Below, piece after piece: positions 1 to 8,283 of a stretch of DNA of 40,829 bases (the first letter of the stretch is position 1; the number at the start of each line of letters is the position of its first letter). The stretch covers positions 1 to 40,829 of IMG/VR virus record IMGVR_UViG_3300022200_000010. The stretch is one strand, 5' to 3'. The translations under genes and the position numbers were made by a program. The DNA comes from a virus. The notes below the pieces were generated by a model, which was given only the letters and a program-made list of their open reading frames with translations, was not told the DNA's origin and searched no databases.

Positions 1-127
1 CAAAAGGGAAGCCGGAAAGTGTTGCTGTTGAAGCATCCAAGCTAATGGCTACACCTAACATTTCCCTAAGGGTAAAAGAGCTGCAAGCCGAAACTGAAGA
101 GCAATCCTTCTGGTCCCGCATGGATAG
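1..127. repeat. Direct terminal repeat, left copy (assembly junction)
   Basis: The first 127 bases are identical to bases 40703-40829. The repeat lies within the coding sequence of the small terminase subunit and has no features of a phage end. A length of 127 is a common maximum k-mer in short-read assemblers, so this is most simply the overlap left when a circular assembly graph is written as a linear contig. The unique genome is then 40,702 bp, either circularly permuted or with ends not captured. Confidence 0.95.
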
Positions 128-311
128 CTTGAGAGTTCTTGCAGGCATCGCAAAAGGCACAGACGAAGACGTTAAGCCTTCAGATAAGGTCGCCGCTGTA
201 AAGGTTATTAACTCTATGCACGGCTGGGACAAGCAAGTTATAGACCAAACCACAACCCATAAAGCCGATAAATCACTTGCTGAGCTTTTAACCAATGGAA
301 GCAAGCGCTAA
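1..311 (+). CDS. terS: Terminase small subunit, 3' part (begins at 40612)
   Basis: This is the C-terminal part of the small terminase, truncated here only by the arbitrary linearisation point. The frame is open from base 1 (two bases of a codon begun at 40702) to the stop at 309-311. An internal ATG at 45 is not the start, because the conserved DNA-binding domain lies upstream, at the other end of the window. The gene overlaps the large subunit gene by 17 bp, as expected for a packaging operon. Confidence 0.85.
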   Translation, partial: KGKPESVAVEASKLMATPNISLRVKELQAETEEQSFWSRMDSLRVLAGIAKGTDEDVKPSDKVAAVKVINSMHGWDKQVIDQTTTHKADKSLAELLTNGSKR

Positions 312-1857
312 CCACTTAGCGGCGAAAGATTACCTTAGCCGCTTATCAAGCCTTTCACTATCTGAGCTGGTCGAAGCCATGACTTATAAGTGGTTTCGGC
401 TCAACACGCTTTATCACATCAAAGACAAGAACGGCAAAAAGGTCCTGTTCGAGCCAAACGAAGAGCAGGAAATGTTTTATCTTGGCATTCATGGTAGAGA
501 CATAATCCTGAAGGCCCGTCAGCTTGGTTTCACAACATTTAAGATGGTGTCTGACCTTGACGACTGCTTGTTTATTCCGAACCACACAGCAGGTTGTATC
601 TGTCACAACCTTGATGACGCTAAGGATATATTCCGCAACAAAATCAAATACGCATATCAGAACATCAGCCAGCAGCAGCGCGATTTGATCGCAATGATGG
701 GTTACGACTTGCCGAAGCCGGTAAGCGACAAGGACAACAGCTATGTATTTAACAACGGAAGCAGCATTAAAGTATCTGTCAGCTATCGAGGCGGCACCTT
801 GCAAAGCCTGCACGTTTCCGAGTTTGGTAAAATCTGCAAAAAGTATCCAGAGAAGGCAAAAGAGATTGTTACAGGCGCGTTTGAGGCTGTCGGCATTGAT
901 GGAAGCATCACGATAGAATCAACGGCAGAGGGTAAAGAGGGTTATTTCTTCGATTACTGCTCAGAAGCTAAAAAGCTGAAAGACCTTGGCAAGAAGCCGT
1001 CAAAGCTTGGCTTTAACTTTCACTTCTTCCCCTGGTATTTGCGCAGCGAGTACCGCTTAGTCGGGCAGATTGCAAACCCGCTTACTGCATACTTTGCCGA
1101 GCTTGAAAGCAAGCACGGTATAGAGCTGGATGACCAGCAAAAGGCTTGGTACTCAGAGAAGTGGCGCGTGCTTGGCGATGACATGAAGCGAGAATACCCA
1201 TCAACGCCAGAGGAAGCGTTTGCTCAGTCCGTTGAAGGCGCTTACTACGCCGCACAATTCCGTAAGATTTACGCAGACGGCAGAATATGCAAAAGCCTTG
1301 GCAACAAAGTTAAGGTCAACACCGTTTGGGATATTGGCGTTGGCGACTCTACCTCAATCTGGTTTTATCAGCTGGTCGGCAATGAAGTTCACATCATAGA
1401 CTTTTACGAGAACAGCGGTGAAGGCTTGCAGCATTACATGCGCGTTTTGCATGACAAGGGTTACGACTACGGCAGGCATTACGGGCCGCATGACATAGAC
1501 AACAGGGAGTTTGGTTCAGGCGCGAAAAGCCGTAGAGAGTCAGCCGCCGAAGGCATTGAAATCAACGGCAAGCGCTATAAGATAAACTTTGACATTGTGC
1601 CGAAAAAGCCAATCGATGCAGGCATAGACGATGCGCGTATGCTGCTTGGTCGATGCGTGTTCGATGAAGATAAATGCGAGCTTGGCATAAAGGCGCTAGA
1701 ATCATATCGTAAGGCGTGGAATGAAAAGCTAGGCTGCTGGTATGATAGACCGTTGCATGACTGGTCAAGTCATGCGGCAGATGCTTTCCGTTACCTTGCT
1801 GTTGTCGAAGAAGGTGGCAGGAAGCCAATTACAACCCAAATCAGAATGGGCCGATAA
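295..1857 (+). CDS. terL: Terminase large subunit (packaging ATPase/nuclease)
   Basis: This is the motor that pumps DNA into the prohead and cuts it. The 520-residue length is typical. The N-terminal ATPase carries a Walker-A-like KARQLGFTT near residues 81-89, a Walker-B/glutamate region LHVSEFGK near 173-180, and an ESTAEG coupling motif near 208-213. The C-terminal RNase-H-like nuclease shows the metal-binding start WDIGVGD near 346-352 and a terminal HAADAFRY motif near 498-505. The start overlaps the end of terS and the stop overlaps the next start (TAATG). Which packaging type it belongs to (headful, cos or DTR) needs a phylogeny. Confidence 0.9.
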   Translation: MEASANHLAAKDYLSRLSSLSLSELVEAMTYKWFRLNTLYHIKDKNGKKVLFEPNEEQEMFYLGIHGRDIILKARQLGFTTFKMVSDLDDCLFIPNHTAGCICHNLDDAKDIFRNKIKYAYQNISQQQRDLIAMMGYDLPKPVSDKDNSYVFNNGSSIKVSVSYRGGTLQSLHVSEFGKICKKYPEKAKEIVTGAFEAVGIDGSITIESTAEGKEGYFFDYCSEAKKLKDLGKKPSKLGFNFHFFPWYLRSEYRLVGQIANPLTAYFAELESKHGIELDDQQKAWYSEKWRVLGDDMKREYPSTPEEAFAQSVEGAYYAAQFRKIYADGRICKSLGNKVKVNTVWDIGVGDSTSIWFYQLVGNEVHIIDFYENSGEGLQHYMRVLHDKGYDYGRHYGPHDIDNREFGSGAKSRRESAAEGIEINGKRYKINFDIVPKKPIDAGIDDARMLLGRCVFDEDKCELGIKALESYRKAWNEKLGCWYDRPLHDWSSHAADAFRYLAVVEEGGRKPITTQIRMGR

Positions 1858-2942
1858 TGAACATCAACCAACTGTTACAGCACGAGTTATACCTTCAGCG
1901 AGTGGCAACCAGCCTAATCAACAAAGGTTTGTTCAAGTCGCTTGATGATGCTGTTGCAGCTGTTCGGTTGATCCTGCTTGATGCTGAAACTATCCAGTCG
2001 CCAACCAAGCTAAACGCTGTCAACCGTGCAATCAAACAAGCGATTGAAGAAGCGATGACGCCAGCTTGGCAGCAATACACTGATGAGCTGTTAGAGCTTG
2101 CCGTGTTTGACGCTGAGTTTTACGCTGAACTTTCCGGTCTACCAGTTGCACCAGGTGCGCAGCAGATTGATGATTTTGTGCAGTCGGCGTTAATGAGCTT
2201 GTCAGCTGGTCAAGTGCCGAAGGTTGGCACATGGTCAGACTTTGTGCGCGAAAATATCAGCGGCATGACTGAGCAGGTAAACAACTTGGTCAAAGCTGGC
2301 TATATCAACGGCGCAACAGTCAACCAGATAGCGCGGACTGTTCGACAGTTTGGTGATGGCTTGAGCAAGCAGCAGGCTGAGGCTTTAGCTCGCACTGGTA
2401 TGCAGCATTATAGCCAGTCAGCGCGTGAGGCGATGGCTCAGGACAACTTGGATATTATTGACCGCAGGTTCTACCTTACCGTATTTGACAACAGACGAAC
2501 CTTGCTGTGTGCCAGCAACCACGGCAAAATTTGGGCGATGGATGATGATTCTTATGTCAGGCTCCCAGCGCATATGGGGTGTAGAAGCAGGTATCTTTAT
2601 CTGGTTAAGGGTCAGCCTGTTCCAGAGACTTTAATGTCAGCTGTTGGCAGCGGCTCTAAATATCCGCAAGATACCGAAAAGAAACCTATCTACAAGAGTA
2701 AAAAAGACCTTGAATCAGATAAGTTCGACATTGAGCGCATACCTGTTGATACCAATGTAAATACATGGCTGAGAGCGCAGGACTTTGAGTTTATTGCTGA
2801 CAATATTGGCGTAAAAAAAGCTAAATTGCTGGTTGATGGCAAACTCACCATTGATAGGATGGTAGATATTTACGGCAAGCCACTGACGATTGCGCAGTTG
2901 CGTGAAAAGTACGCCGATGCGTTTAAACGGGCGGGGTTATGA
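1857..2942 (+). CDS. MuF-like minor head protein
   Basis: This 361-residue protein probably resembles phage Mu gpF / SPP1 gp7, minor head proteins associated with the portal. The helical N-terminus is followed near residues 216-250 by the MuF-type signature (TLLCASNHGKIW, then LPAHMGCRSRYL), with conserved Cys and His residues. The last ~110 residues are an extension beyond the MuF core. The order terL, MuF, portal is unusual, because MuF usually follows the portal, but the three genes are still contiguous. The stop overlaps a short plus-strand ORF that I do not call. Confidence 0.75.
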   Translation: MNINQLLQHELYLQRVATSLINKGLFKSLDDAVAAVRLILLDAETIQSPTKLNAVNRAIKQAIEEAMTPAWQQYTDELLELAVFDAEFYAELSGLPVAPGAQQIDDFVQSALMSLSAGQVPKVGTWSDFVRENISGMTEQVNNLVKAGYINGATVNQIARTVRQFGDGLSKQQAEALARTGMQHYSQSAREAMAQDNLDIIDRRFYLTVFDNRRTLLCASNHGKIWAMDDDSYVRLPAHMGCRSRYLYLVKGQPVPETLMSAVGSGSKYPQDTEKKPIYKSKKDLESDKFDIERIPVDTNVNTWLRAQDFEFIADNIGVKKAKLLVDGKLTIDRMVDIYGKPLTIAQLREKYADAFKRAGL

Positions 2943-2957
2943 TTGTTATCGAGATAC

Positions 2958-3212
2958 TCAAAGCAAGGCTAGGCAACATAAAACCAAGCAAATCCCAACA
3001 ATTAACATCCAGCTTGTGGCGCAAGTGCGCTTTGTGGATTTACTGGCCGCATCATTGCAATTATTTACGCAGCGTGCCGTTATATGAGCCAGCTCACCAC
3101 CATCAACTGGCTCTATAACTGAGTACAAAACCTTATATCCACTCTCCTCAAGTTCTGAGACCACAGAGTCAAGTTTCTTGGCATTGCAAGTGAAGGTTGT
3201 AGTAATTGACAT
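2958..3212 (-). CDS. Small membrane-anchored protein, accessory gene
   Basis: This 84-residue leftward gene sits between rightward MuF and portal genes. The start at 3212 has a good GGAG site 6 nt upstream; an upstream in-frame ATG at 3254 lacks one. The N-terminal half is soluble and cysteine-containing (TTTFTCNAKKLDSVVSELEESG). The C-terminus is a strongly hydrophobic segment (WMLIVGICLVLCCLALL), suggesting a C-tail membrane anchor. A dedicated promoter lies at 3243-3279 (palindrome, N20, TATGGT). No family is recognised. The opposite orientation and private promoter mark it as an added (moron-like) gene. Confidence 0.6.
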   Translation of the reverse strand: MSITTTFTCNAKKLDSVVSELEESGYKVLYSVIEPVDGGELAHITARCVNNCNDAASKSTKRTCATSWMLIVGICLVLCCLALL

Positions 3213-3242
3213 TTTAAACTCCGATTCATCCATCCAGCCACA

Positions 3243-3279
3243 ACCATAGCACACCTAAACCTTGCGCGTGGTCCGACCA
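3243..3279 (-). promoter_or_regulatory. Box A promoter, leftward (palindrome-N20-TATGGT)
   Basis: The palindrome TGGTCGGACCA (3269-3279, read leftward) is followed after exactly 20 nt by TATGGT (3243-3248). It points at the leftward gene starting at 3212, with a predicted start of transcription near 3236. The same 13-bp palindrome GTGGTCCGACCAC also lies within a rightward promoter (3262-3291), so one operator could control both directions. Confidence 0.6.
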
Positions 3280-3291
3280 CTAGCTTATACT
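3262..3291 (+). promoter_or_regulatory. Rightward promoter for portal gene with operator in spacer
   Basis: TTGCGC (3262-3267) and TATACT (3286-3291) are separated by 18 nt and form a reasonable sigma70 promoter for the portal gene at 3320. The spacer contains the perfect palindrome GTGGTCCGACCAC (3268-3280). A protein bound there would be expected to block RNA polymerase. Confidence 0.6.
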
Positions 3292-3319
3292 GACAACAAT
3301 ATTTTAATGGGCTGATAGT

Positions 3320-4765
3320 ATGTCACTGACAACAACGCATCCGGATTACGCGCTAATGCTGCCAGAGGTTGAAAAAATCCGCGCAGCTGTCAAAGGCGCA
3401 TTTTTTGTCAAGCGCGAAGGCTTCAAGTATCTGCCGCACCCTTCAGACATGGACCAGATTAGCGAAAGAGCTACAGCAAGATACACGGAATATCGCGCAG
3501 CTGCCGAGTTTGACGAAGTACCAGGATTTACGATGCGGTCAATGATTGGTCGTGCCGCGCTGCACAAATCAAACGTTGAAATGCCAGCCGGTCTTGAGCT
3601 TTTGAAAGAAAACGTTGACGGCGACGGGCTTTCATTGCTTGGTCAGGCTGAAAACGTGTTCGCTAACATCTTACAGATGAAATGGCATATCCTGATTGCT
3701 GAGTACATCAACAGCCCGAAAGCAGGTGAGCGATTAACGCCAGCACAGATTGCAGCTCGAAACATCCGACCAGCGATTAAATCATACCCGCGAGACGCAG
3801 TTTTAGATTGGGATTTCCGCACCATTAACGGCATTAACCAGCTTGCATACCTAAAGCTGATGGAGCATAAGTTCGCGCTGGACTACATGACCGGAAGTCG
3901 TAAAGAGTTTGACGAATACCTGATTCTATTTCTGGACGCTGAAGGTAATTACAATTGGCGCAAAGAAACAAGCACAGGCGAGCGCGGCGATGATAATCTG
4001 GTTACTGTTGCAGGCAAGCCACTTAAATGGTTGCCTGTTGAGATTGTCGCAGACATTGAACCTGAACCAGGTCAGCTGCCGCAAGAGCTTGGATTTTTAT
4101 CACCAATCGTTGATAAGGTGATGGCTCGTTACGTTGATTCAGCGCGATATGCTGAAGGTCGCCGCTCAATTCTGCCAACCGTCAACACGAAAGGCTGGCA
4201 AGGTAATGACTGGGATGACTTCCAGACAATGAACGGCGGAAGGTCGTATATTGAACTTGGCGGCTTAAGTGTGAACAACCTGCCGCGAGAGGTTGAAATG
4301 TCTGTGCTAAGCCCTTCAACCGAGCTTGACCACTTTGTCAAATACCGCGAAATCAACGCGCAGGATATTCGGGCGCTGGGTGGTGAGTTTTCAGGTGATG
4401 AGACTGCCGGTAAATCAGACACGCAGTCAAACGCAGAATCGGCAGATAAAGCCGCTAAAATGCTTTCTATTGTCAACAACATCGAAGCCAGCTATAAGCG
4501 CCTGATTGCTTACTGCGGCATGTTTGCCGGTATCTTCCAGCAAGACGCCATCGAGCAGGCAGCGCAAGAGGTTCAGCTAAGCCTTAACCGCGAATTCGCC
4601 AAGACTCGCGCACCGGTTGAAGATGCGCGGTTTGTTGTAACGGAATTGCGCATGTCAGGACTGTTTGATGATGAGACAATCCGGCAGCGACTGAAGCGCA
4701 TGGGATATGCTGACGATGCTGACATTGAGCGAGCGTTAAATGCAATAGACGGCGGCGGTCAATAA
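3320..4765 (+). CDS. Portal protein (DUF4055-like)
   Basis: This is the dodecameric channel at the head vertex through which DNA is packaged and ejected. The 481-residue protein has the architecture and motifs of the DUF4055 phage portal-like family: an N-terminal HPDY and YLPHPSDMD region, a central domain with FLSPIVDKVMARY, and a C-terminal helical region rich in A/E/Q. It lies between the head protein genes and the scaffold gene, as expected. Translation starts at ATG 3320, where the ribosome site is weak. It has its own promoter just upstream, with an embedded operator. Confidence 0.75.
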   Translation: MSLTTTHPDYALMLPEVEKIRAAVKGAFFVKREGFKYLPHPSDMDQISERATARYTEYRAAAEFDEVPGFTMRSMIGRAALHKSNVEMPAGLELLKENVDGDGLSLLGQAENVFANILQMKWHILIAEYINSPKAGERLTPAQIAARNIRPAIKSYPRDAVLDWDFRTINGINQLAYLKLMEHKFALDYMTGSRKEFDEYLILFLDAEGNYNWRKETSTGERGDDNLVTVAGKPLKWLPVEIVADIEPEPGQLPQELGFLSPIVDKVMARYVDSARYAEGRRSILPTVNTKGWQGNDWDDFQTMNGGRSYIELGGLSVNNLPREVEMSVLSPSTELDHFVKYREINAQDIRALGGEFSGDETAGKSDTQSNAESADKAAKMLSIVNNIEASYKRLIAYCGMFAGIFQQDAIEQAAQEVQLSLNREFAKTRAPVEDARFVVTELRMSGLFDDETIRQRLKRMGYADDADIERALNAIDGGGQ

Positions 4766-4766
4766 T

Positions 4767-4795
4767 TTGACGCCAAACCATTGACAGTTTACAAT
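4767..4795 (+). promoter_or_regulatory. Sigma70 promoter for scaffold/capsid genes
   Basis: TTGACG (4767-4772), a 17-nt spacer and TACAAT (4790-4795) closely match the sigma70 consensus. Transcription would start near 4802, giving a ~37-nt leader to the scaffold gene. No TGGTCNGACCA palindrome is present here, unlike at the portal and tail tube promoters. Confidence 0.7.
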
Positions 4796-4838
4796 TTCAA
4801 CAACGCAGCAATGCTGCACAAACAACAGAGGCAATGCC

Positions 4839-5579
4839 ATGTTATTTTCTGAAAAGCTAGAAGATGTACCGGAGCAGTTTCGAGCTGATTATGTTGAATC
4901 AGAGTACGAAGGCAAAAAAGGGTATCAGCACAAAGGCGTAGTGTCATTAGCTAACGCATACCGCAGCGAGCGCGAAAAGCGCGGCAAGGTTGAGGCGACA
5001 CTAGCGGAGCTGAACGCCAAGAAGCAGCAAGAGTTAGAGCAGGCACGCGAAGAAGAGCGGCAAAAGGCTTTGGACTCTAACAACATCAAGCGGCTGCTTG
5101 AGATTGAAGGGCAAAAGACCGCTGATGCAGTGGCGCGAGCCAAGGCAGAAGGCAAAGCGGAAGCATTGAAAGAGCTTGCTACAGAGCGAGCTAAAGAGCG
5201 CAAATCAGCGCTGATTGAGCGGTTCAAGCAGAAGGGCGTTGATGAACACGCCAAAGCCGCAATCGCGCTGATTCTGGACCGCATGATTGAGGTTGATCCA
5301 GAAACGCAGCAAGAGGCTTTTTTAGACGTGTCAGGCAAAGCTATGGCCGTCGATGTGAGCGGATTTGATGCGGAAATCGACAAGATGCCGCTATTCGCTC
5401 ATCTGATTGAAAAGAAGCAGTCCACAAGCGGGGCTGGCGGTGCAAATGGTTACGGCAATGCTGGAACTGTGCAGAAGAAGTTTGAAGAAATGAACAGCGC
5501 AGAGCTAGCGGCATTGTTGAAACAAAACCCTGCCGAGTATAAGCGCTTAAAAGACGATTATCACTCACGAGGTAAGTAA
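4839..5579 (+). CDS. Scaffolding protein
   Basis: This 246-residue, highly charged, alanine/glutamate/lysine-rich protein has a long predicted coiled coil (about residues 40-130). It lies immediately before the major capsid gene, the standard position for the internal scaffold that templates the prohead. The C-terminal part (YGNAGTVQKKFEEMNSAELAALL) resembles the capsid-binding end of phage scaffolds. The start has an AGAGG site about 7 nt upstream. The call rests on composition, length and synteny rather than a catalytic motif. Confidence 0.75.
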   Translation: MLFSEKLEDVPEQFRADYVESEYEGKKGYQHKGVVSLANAYRSEREKRGKVEATLAELNAKKQQELEQAREEERQKALDSNNIKRLLEIEGQKTADAVARAKAEGKAEALKELATERAKERKSALIERFKQKGVDEHAKAAIALILDRMIEVDPETQQEAFLDVSGKAMAVDVSGFDAEIDKMPLFAHLIEKKQSTSGAGGANGYGNAGTVQKKFEEMNSAELAALLKQNPAEYKRLKDDYHSRGK

Positions 5580-5582
5580 AAT

Positions 5583-6593
5583 ATGGCTACCGTACAACTA
5601 TCAGACATTATCAATGTCACCGTGTTTCAGGACTTGCCAGCGGTAAATGGTCCTGAAAAAACCGCTTTCTTCGAGGCTGGCGTAGTAACGCGCAACAGCT
5701 TGTTAGACAGCATTGCCAATCAACCTGGTCGCGTCGCTGAACTGCCATTCTGGAAAGATTTGGACGGCTCAAGCGAAGTCAACTACTCAACAGACAACCC
5801 AGCCAACATTGCGGTGCCTGAGAAGGTAACTCAAGGCGAGCAAATCGCCCGCAAAGCGTTTGTCAACAAAGGCTGGTCAGCATCTGATTTGGCGTCTGAG
5901 TTGGTTATGGGCGCTAAGTCGATGGAGCATATCCGCGCACGCACCGATGCGTACTTTATGCGCCAGTGGCAGCGCCGTCTGATTGCAACCTGTAACGGCT
6001 TGTTTGCCGATAACGTTGCCGCAAACTCAAGCGATATGGTTATTGACGTTGCTGTTGAATCAACCGGCGCGCAAACCGCAACCACTCGCTTTAACCGTGA
6101 TTCCTTCACTGATGCGGTTTATACAATGGGTGATGCTGCCGATTCGCTGCGTGCAATTGCAGTACACAGCGCTGTAATGAAGCAGATGGTGAAAAACGAT
6201 GACATCGTTTACATCCCTGATTCAATGGGCCAGCTGTCAATCCCTACATACATGGGCTTGCGCGTGATCGTTGACGATGGTCTGCCGGTTGTTGCTGGCT
6301 CTACCAGCGGCTTCAAGTACACCAGCGTAATCTTCGGTGAGGGTGCTTTCGGTTACGGCGTTGGTTCACCAATGGTTCCGGTTGAAATCGAACGTGAAGC
6401 AGCTCAGGGTAATGGCGGCGGCATCGAAACGCTGTGGGTTCGCAACACATGGTTACTGCATCCGTTTGGCTTCCAGCAAACCGGCACGCCAGCTGGTAAC
6501 AGCTTTACGTTGACAGAGCTGGCGGCAGCTACAAGCTGGGCGCGTGTAATTGAGCGTAAGAATGTTCCTATCGCATTTCTCCGCACAAACTGA
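5583..6593 (+). CDS. Major capsid protein
   Basis: This 336-residue protein follows the scaffold gene by 3 bp and has coat-protein features: an N-terminal segment (LSDIINVTVFQDLP), a conserved central stretch (AFVNKGWSASDLASELVMG), and a beta-rich C-terminus ending in a membrane-distal-like loop. It resembles the Gp13-like phage coat proteins with an HK97-type fold. Codon use looks optimised compared with the accessory genes around it, as expected for the most abundant virion protein. A terminator at 6634-6666 follows. There is no sign of a cleaved N-terminal delta domain. Confidence 0.8.
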   Translation: MATVQLSDIINVTVFQDLPAVNGPEKTAFFEAGVVTRNSLLDSIANQPGRVAELPFWKDLDGSSEVNYSTDNPANIAVPEKVTQGEQIARKAFVNKGWSASDLASELVMGAKSMEHIRARTDAYFMRQWQRRLIATCNGLFADNVAANSSDMVIDVAVESTGAQTATTRFNRDSFTDAVYTMGDAADSLRAIAVHSAVMKQMVKNDDIVYIPDSMGQLSIPTYMGLRVIVDDGLPVVAGSTSGFKYTSVIFGEGAFGYGVGSPMVPVEIEREAAQGNGGGIETLWVRNTWLLHPFGFQQTGTPAGNSFTLTELAAATSWARVIERKNVPIAFLRTN

Positions 6594-6633
6594 TACACCA
6601 ACTAATTTGTAATTAAGTTAGTTTTCTGGCATT

Positions 6634-6666
6634 ATACCCCTGAGATTGCATCAAAGGGGTATTTTT
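6634..6666 (+). terminator. Rho-independent terminator after capsid gene
   Basis: The arms ATACCCC (6634-6640) and GGGGTAT (6656-6662) enclose a 15-nt loop and are followed by a run of T to 6666. The T run ends at the ATG (6667) of the endonuclease gene, so the right arm (GGGG) could also be that gene's ribosome site. A second inverted repeat (AACTAA/TTAGTT) lies just upstream, near 6600-6623. Confidence 0.75.
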
Positions 6667-7314
6667 ATGACTACGAGAAAATCAGGTGATAAGTTCAATA
6701 AGCTGACATTAATCAGTAATATTGACGGGTCCACCGATAAGTTTTATTCAACGGACAGGGTTTTGTTTTTATGTGACTGCGGTAATGATCACGTCGCCAT
6801 ACTGACAAATGTAGTTAGAGGCAACACTAAGCATTGCAAAAAATGCACGTCAGTATGGAAGTCAAATTTACACAAGTCTCACGGCAACTCAATATCAAGA
6901 AAAGACGCAGACCCAGACGGATATAGCTGCTACACAAGATGGCAAGCAATGAAGCGTAGATGCTATAAAGAATACGATTCACACTATACGAGATATGGCG
7001 GTAGAGGGATAAAAGTCTGCGACAGATGGTTAAATTCATACGAAAACTTCTTGCATGACATGGGGCTTCCACCAACAAGAGACCACCAGATTGACAGGAT
7101 TGATAATGACGGTGACTATACACCAGAAAATTGCAGATGGGTTAGCGGGCTTGCTAACGCAAGGAACAAGTCAAATAACACCATAATTTCAGCTTTTGGT
7201 AAAAGCCAAACACTGCAAACGTGGGCCGATGAAACTGGTATAAAAAGAGAGACTATATCTATGCGAATCAAGCGGGGCTGGACTCCTGAAATGGCGCTAA
7301 CAAAAAAGAAGTGA
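6667..7314 (+). CDS. HNH/AP2-type homing endonuclease
   Basis: This 215-residue free-standing endonuclease-like protein contains a zinc-knuckle pair (CDCG near residue 32, CKKC near 58), the YTRWQAMKRRCY segment near 92-103, YGGRGIKVCDRWL near 112-124, and DRIDNDGDYTPENCRW near 143-158. Together these are the signature of phage HNH endonucleases with an AP2-like DNA-binding region. The C-terminus has a helix-turn-helix-like segment (LQTWADETGIKRETISMRI). Its AT-rich coding sequence contrasts with the capsid gene. Position after a terminator suggests a selfish insertion. The start at 6667 replaces an upstream ATG lacking a ribosome site. Confidence 0.8.
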   Translation: MTTRKSGDKFNKLTLISNIDGSTDKFYSTDRVLFLCDCGNDHVAILTNVVRGNTKHCKKCTSVWKSNLHKSHGNSISRKDADPDGYSCYTRWQAMKRRCYKEYDSHYTRYGGRGIKVCDRWLNSYENFLHDMGLPPTRDHQIDRIDNDGDYTPENCRWVSGLANARNKSNNTIISAFGKSQTLQTWADETGIKRETISMRIKRGWTPEMALTKKK

Positions 7315-7350
7315 TATTATTAATTAGCAATAGCAATCGGAGTTGATACA

Positions 7351-7530
7351 ATGTCAGAATTAAACCAAGACGGCTTGATTCCTGGTCAAGCAGTAGATTT
7401 TGAAACAATCCAGCGCGTTGAGCGCTTGCGAGGTGTTAAAGATGAGCAACCAAAAGAAGATGGCGCTGCCGACGAGTCGGGAATTCCTGCTAAATCACCT
7501 GCAACGCGCAAGGCTAAAGCGCAAGGCTAA
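7351..7530 (+). CDS. Small hypothetical protein, upstream member of overlapping pair
   Basis: This ORF encodes 59 residues, starting MSELNQDGLIPGQAVDF and ending in a basic tail rich in K, A and R. The upstream site is CGGAG, about 10 nt before the ATG. The last 89 bp overlap the next gene in a different frame. It has no recognisable domain. The position among head genes suggests a minor head or completion protein, or the first half of a frameshifted product. Confidence 0.55.
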   Translation: MSELNQDGLIPGQAVDFETIQRVERLRGVKDEQPKEDGAADESGIPAKSPATRKAKAQG

Positions 7531-7612
7531 CGCTGAATCATCATTCATAGATGATGGCAAGCTAATCGCTAATGGCACGCTAACAGCTTCAAGTAGACTG
7601 TGGAGCCTGTGA
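7442..7612 (+). CDS. Small basic virion-region protein overlapping previous gene
   Basis: This ORF encodes 56 residues. A GAGGTG ribosome site 6 nt before the ATG at 7442 supports independent initiation inside the preceding gene. The C-terminus (DGKLIANGTLTASSRLW) resembles the end of the 22160-22603 product (GGRLVATGRLTVNSKVW), so it carries a small reused structural module. The stop overlaps the next start (TGATG). A shifted fusion with the 7351 ORF is the alternative. Confidence 0.5.
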   Translation: MSNQKKMALPTSREFLLNHLQRARLKRKANAESSFIDDGKLIANGTLTASSRLWSL

Positions 7613-8166
7613 TGACAGGCTCTTATACTATTCAAGACTTCGGGCCGTCTGACTTACTAACAAGCGCACGCGAAGGAACTAGACGCCTTCGCGTAGACGT
7701 CGGACAAACCGGCTTTTTCGAGCGCCGAGAGTTTCGCATCAGCCAAGAATTGAACATCGCAAGCGGCGGTAGTTTGACGTTTAAATTTAGTTCGCCGGTT
7801 AACTTTATCCTTTTAGAGCAAACGATTGCTTGTGACGCTAACCTGCTGAAATTCGAAGCAGTTGTCGGCGGCACTCCATCTGGCACGTTCAATACGCCTG
7901 TTGCCATATGGGGCAAAAACCGAATGACGTTTCAGCCGGAATACACAGGACAGGTAACAATCAGCACTGGCGGAAGCGTAACCGGAGGTCAGATTGCAGA
8001 AGTTATCCGTCTGAAAGCGTCCAACGCCACGGCGCAACAAACAACTGCCAGTGGCGGCATTGGCACTGAGCGCGGATTGCCAGCCGGTGATTATTATTTG
8101 CGCCTATCTGCGCCAACAGGTGACGTCACTGGCACTTTATCGCTGGTATGGGAAGAAAGACCTTGA
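7612..8166 (+). CDS. Putative virion structural protein, head region
   Basis: This 184-residue, beta-rich, Gly/Thr/Ser-rich protein lacks recognisable catalytic motifs. ATG 7612 has GGAG 6 nt upstream and overlaps the previous stop. The composition (FRISQELNIASGGSLTFKF; GDYYLRLSAPTGDVTGTLSLVWEE) is that of a capsid decoration or neck protein with an Ig-like or jelly-roll fold. It lies after the capsid gene and before the joining genes. Function is inferred from position only. Confidence 0.6.
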   Translation: MTGSYTIQDFGPSDLLTSAREGTRRLRVDVGQTGFFERREFRISQELNIASGGSLTFKFSSPVNFILLEQTIACDANLLKFEAVVGGTPSGTFNTPVAIWGKNRMTFQPEYTGQVTISTGGSVTGGQIAEVIRLKASNATAQQTTASGGIGTERGLPAGDYYLRLSAPTGDVTGTLSLVWEERP

Positions 8167-8283
8167 CAGTTTGCATACTCCAGCTAGTCTTAACCAATCC
8201 GCTTGACACAATGGCGCGATAACAGGTTACAGACTAGCCGCCTCCTTCGGTTGTTTTAGCTTCCTGTTTGAAATTGTGTACAG

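Noticed and set aside
2939-3118. Plus-strand ORF of about 59 codons overlapping the end of the MuF-like gene by ATGA
   Set aside because: It is antisense to the better supported leftward gene 2958-3212, which has a ribosome site and promoter, and its residue pattern is not protein-like.
4129-5383. Minus-strand ORFs (117 and 152 codons) inside the portal and scaffold genes
   Set aside because: Low-complexity Ser/Ala shadows of helical coding sequence without initiation signals.
8203-8240. TTGACA-based promoter between 8164 and 8240
   Set aside because: No acceptable -10 at 16-18 nt and it would run into the terminator at 8284.
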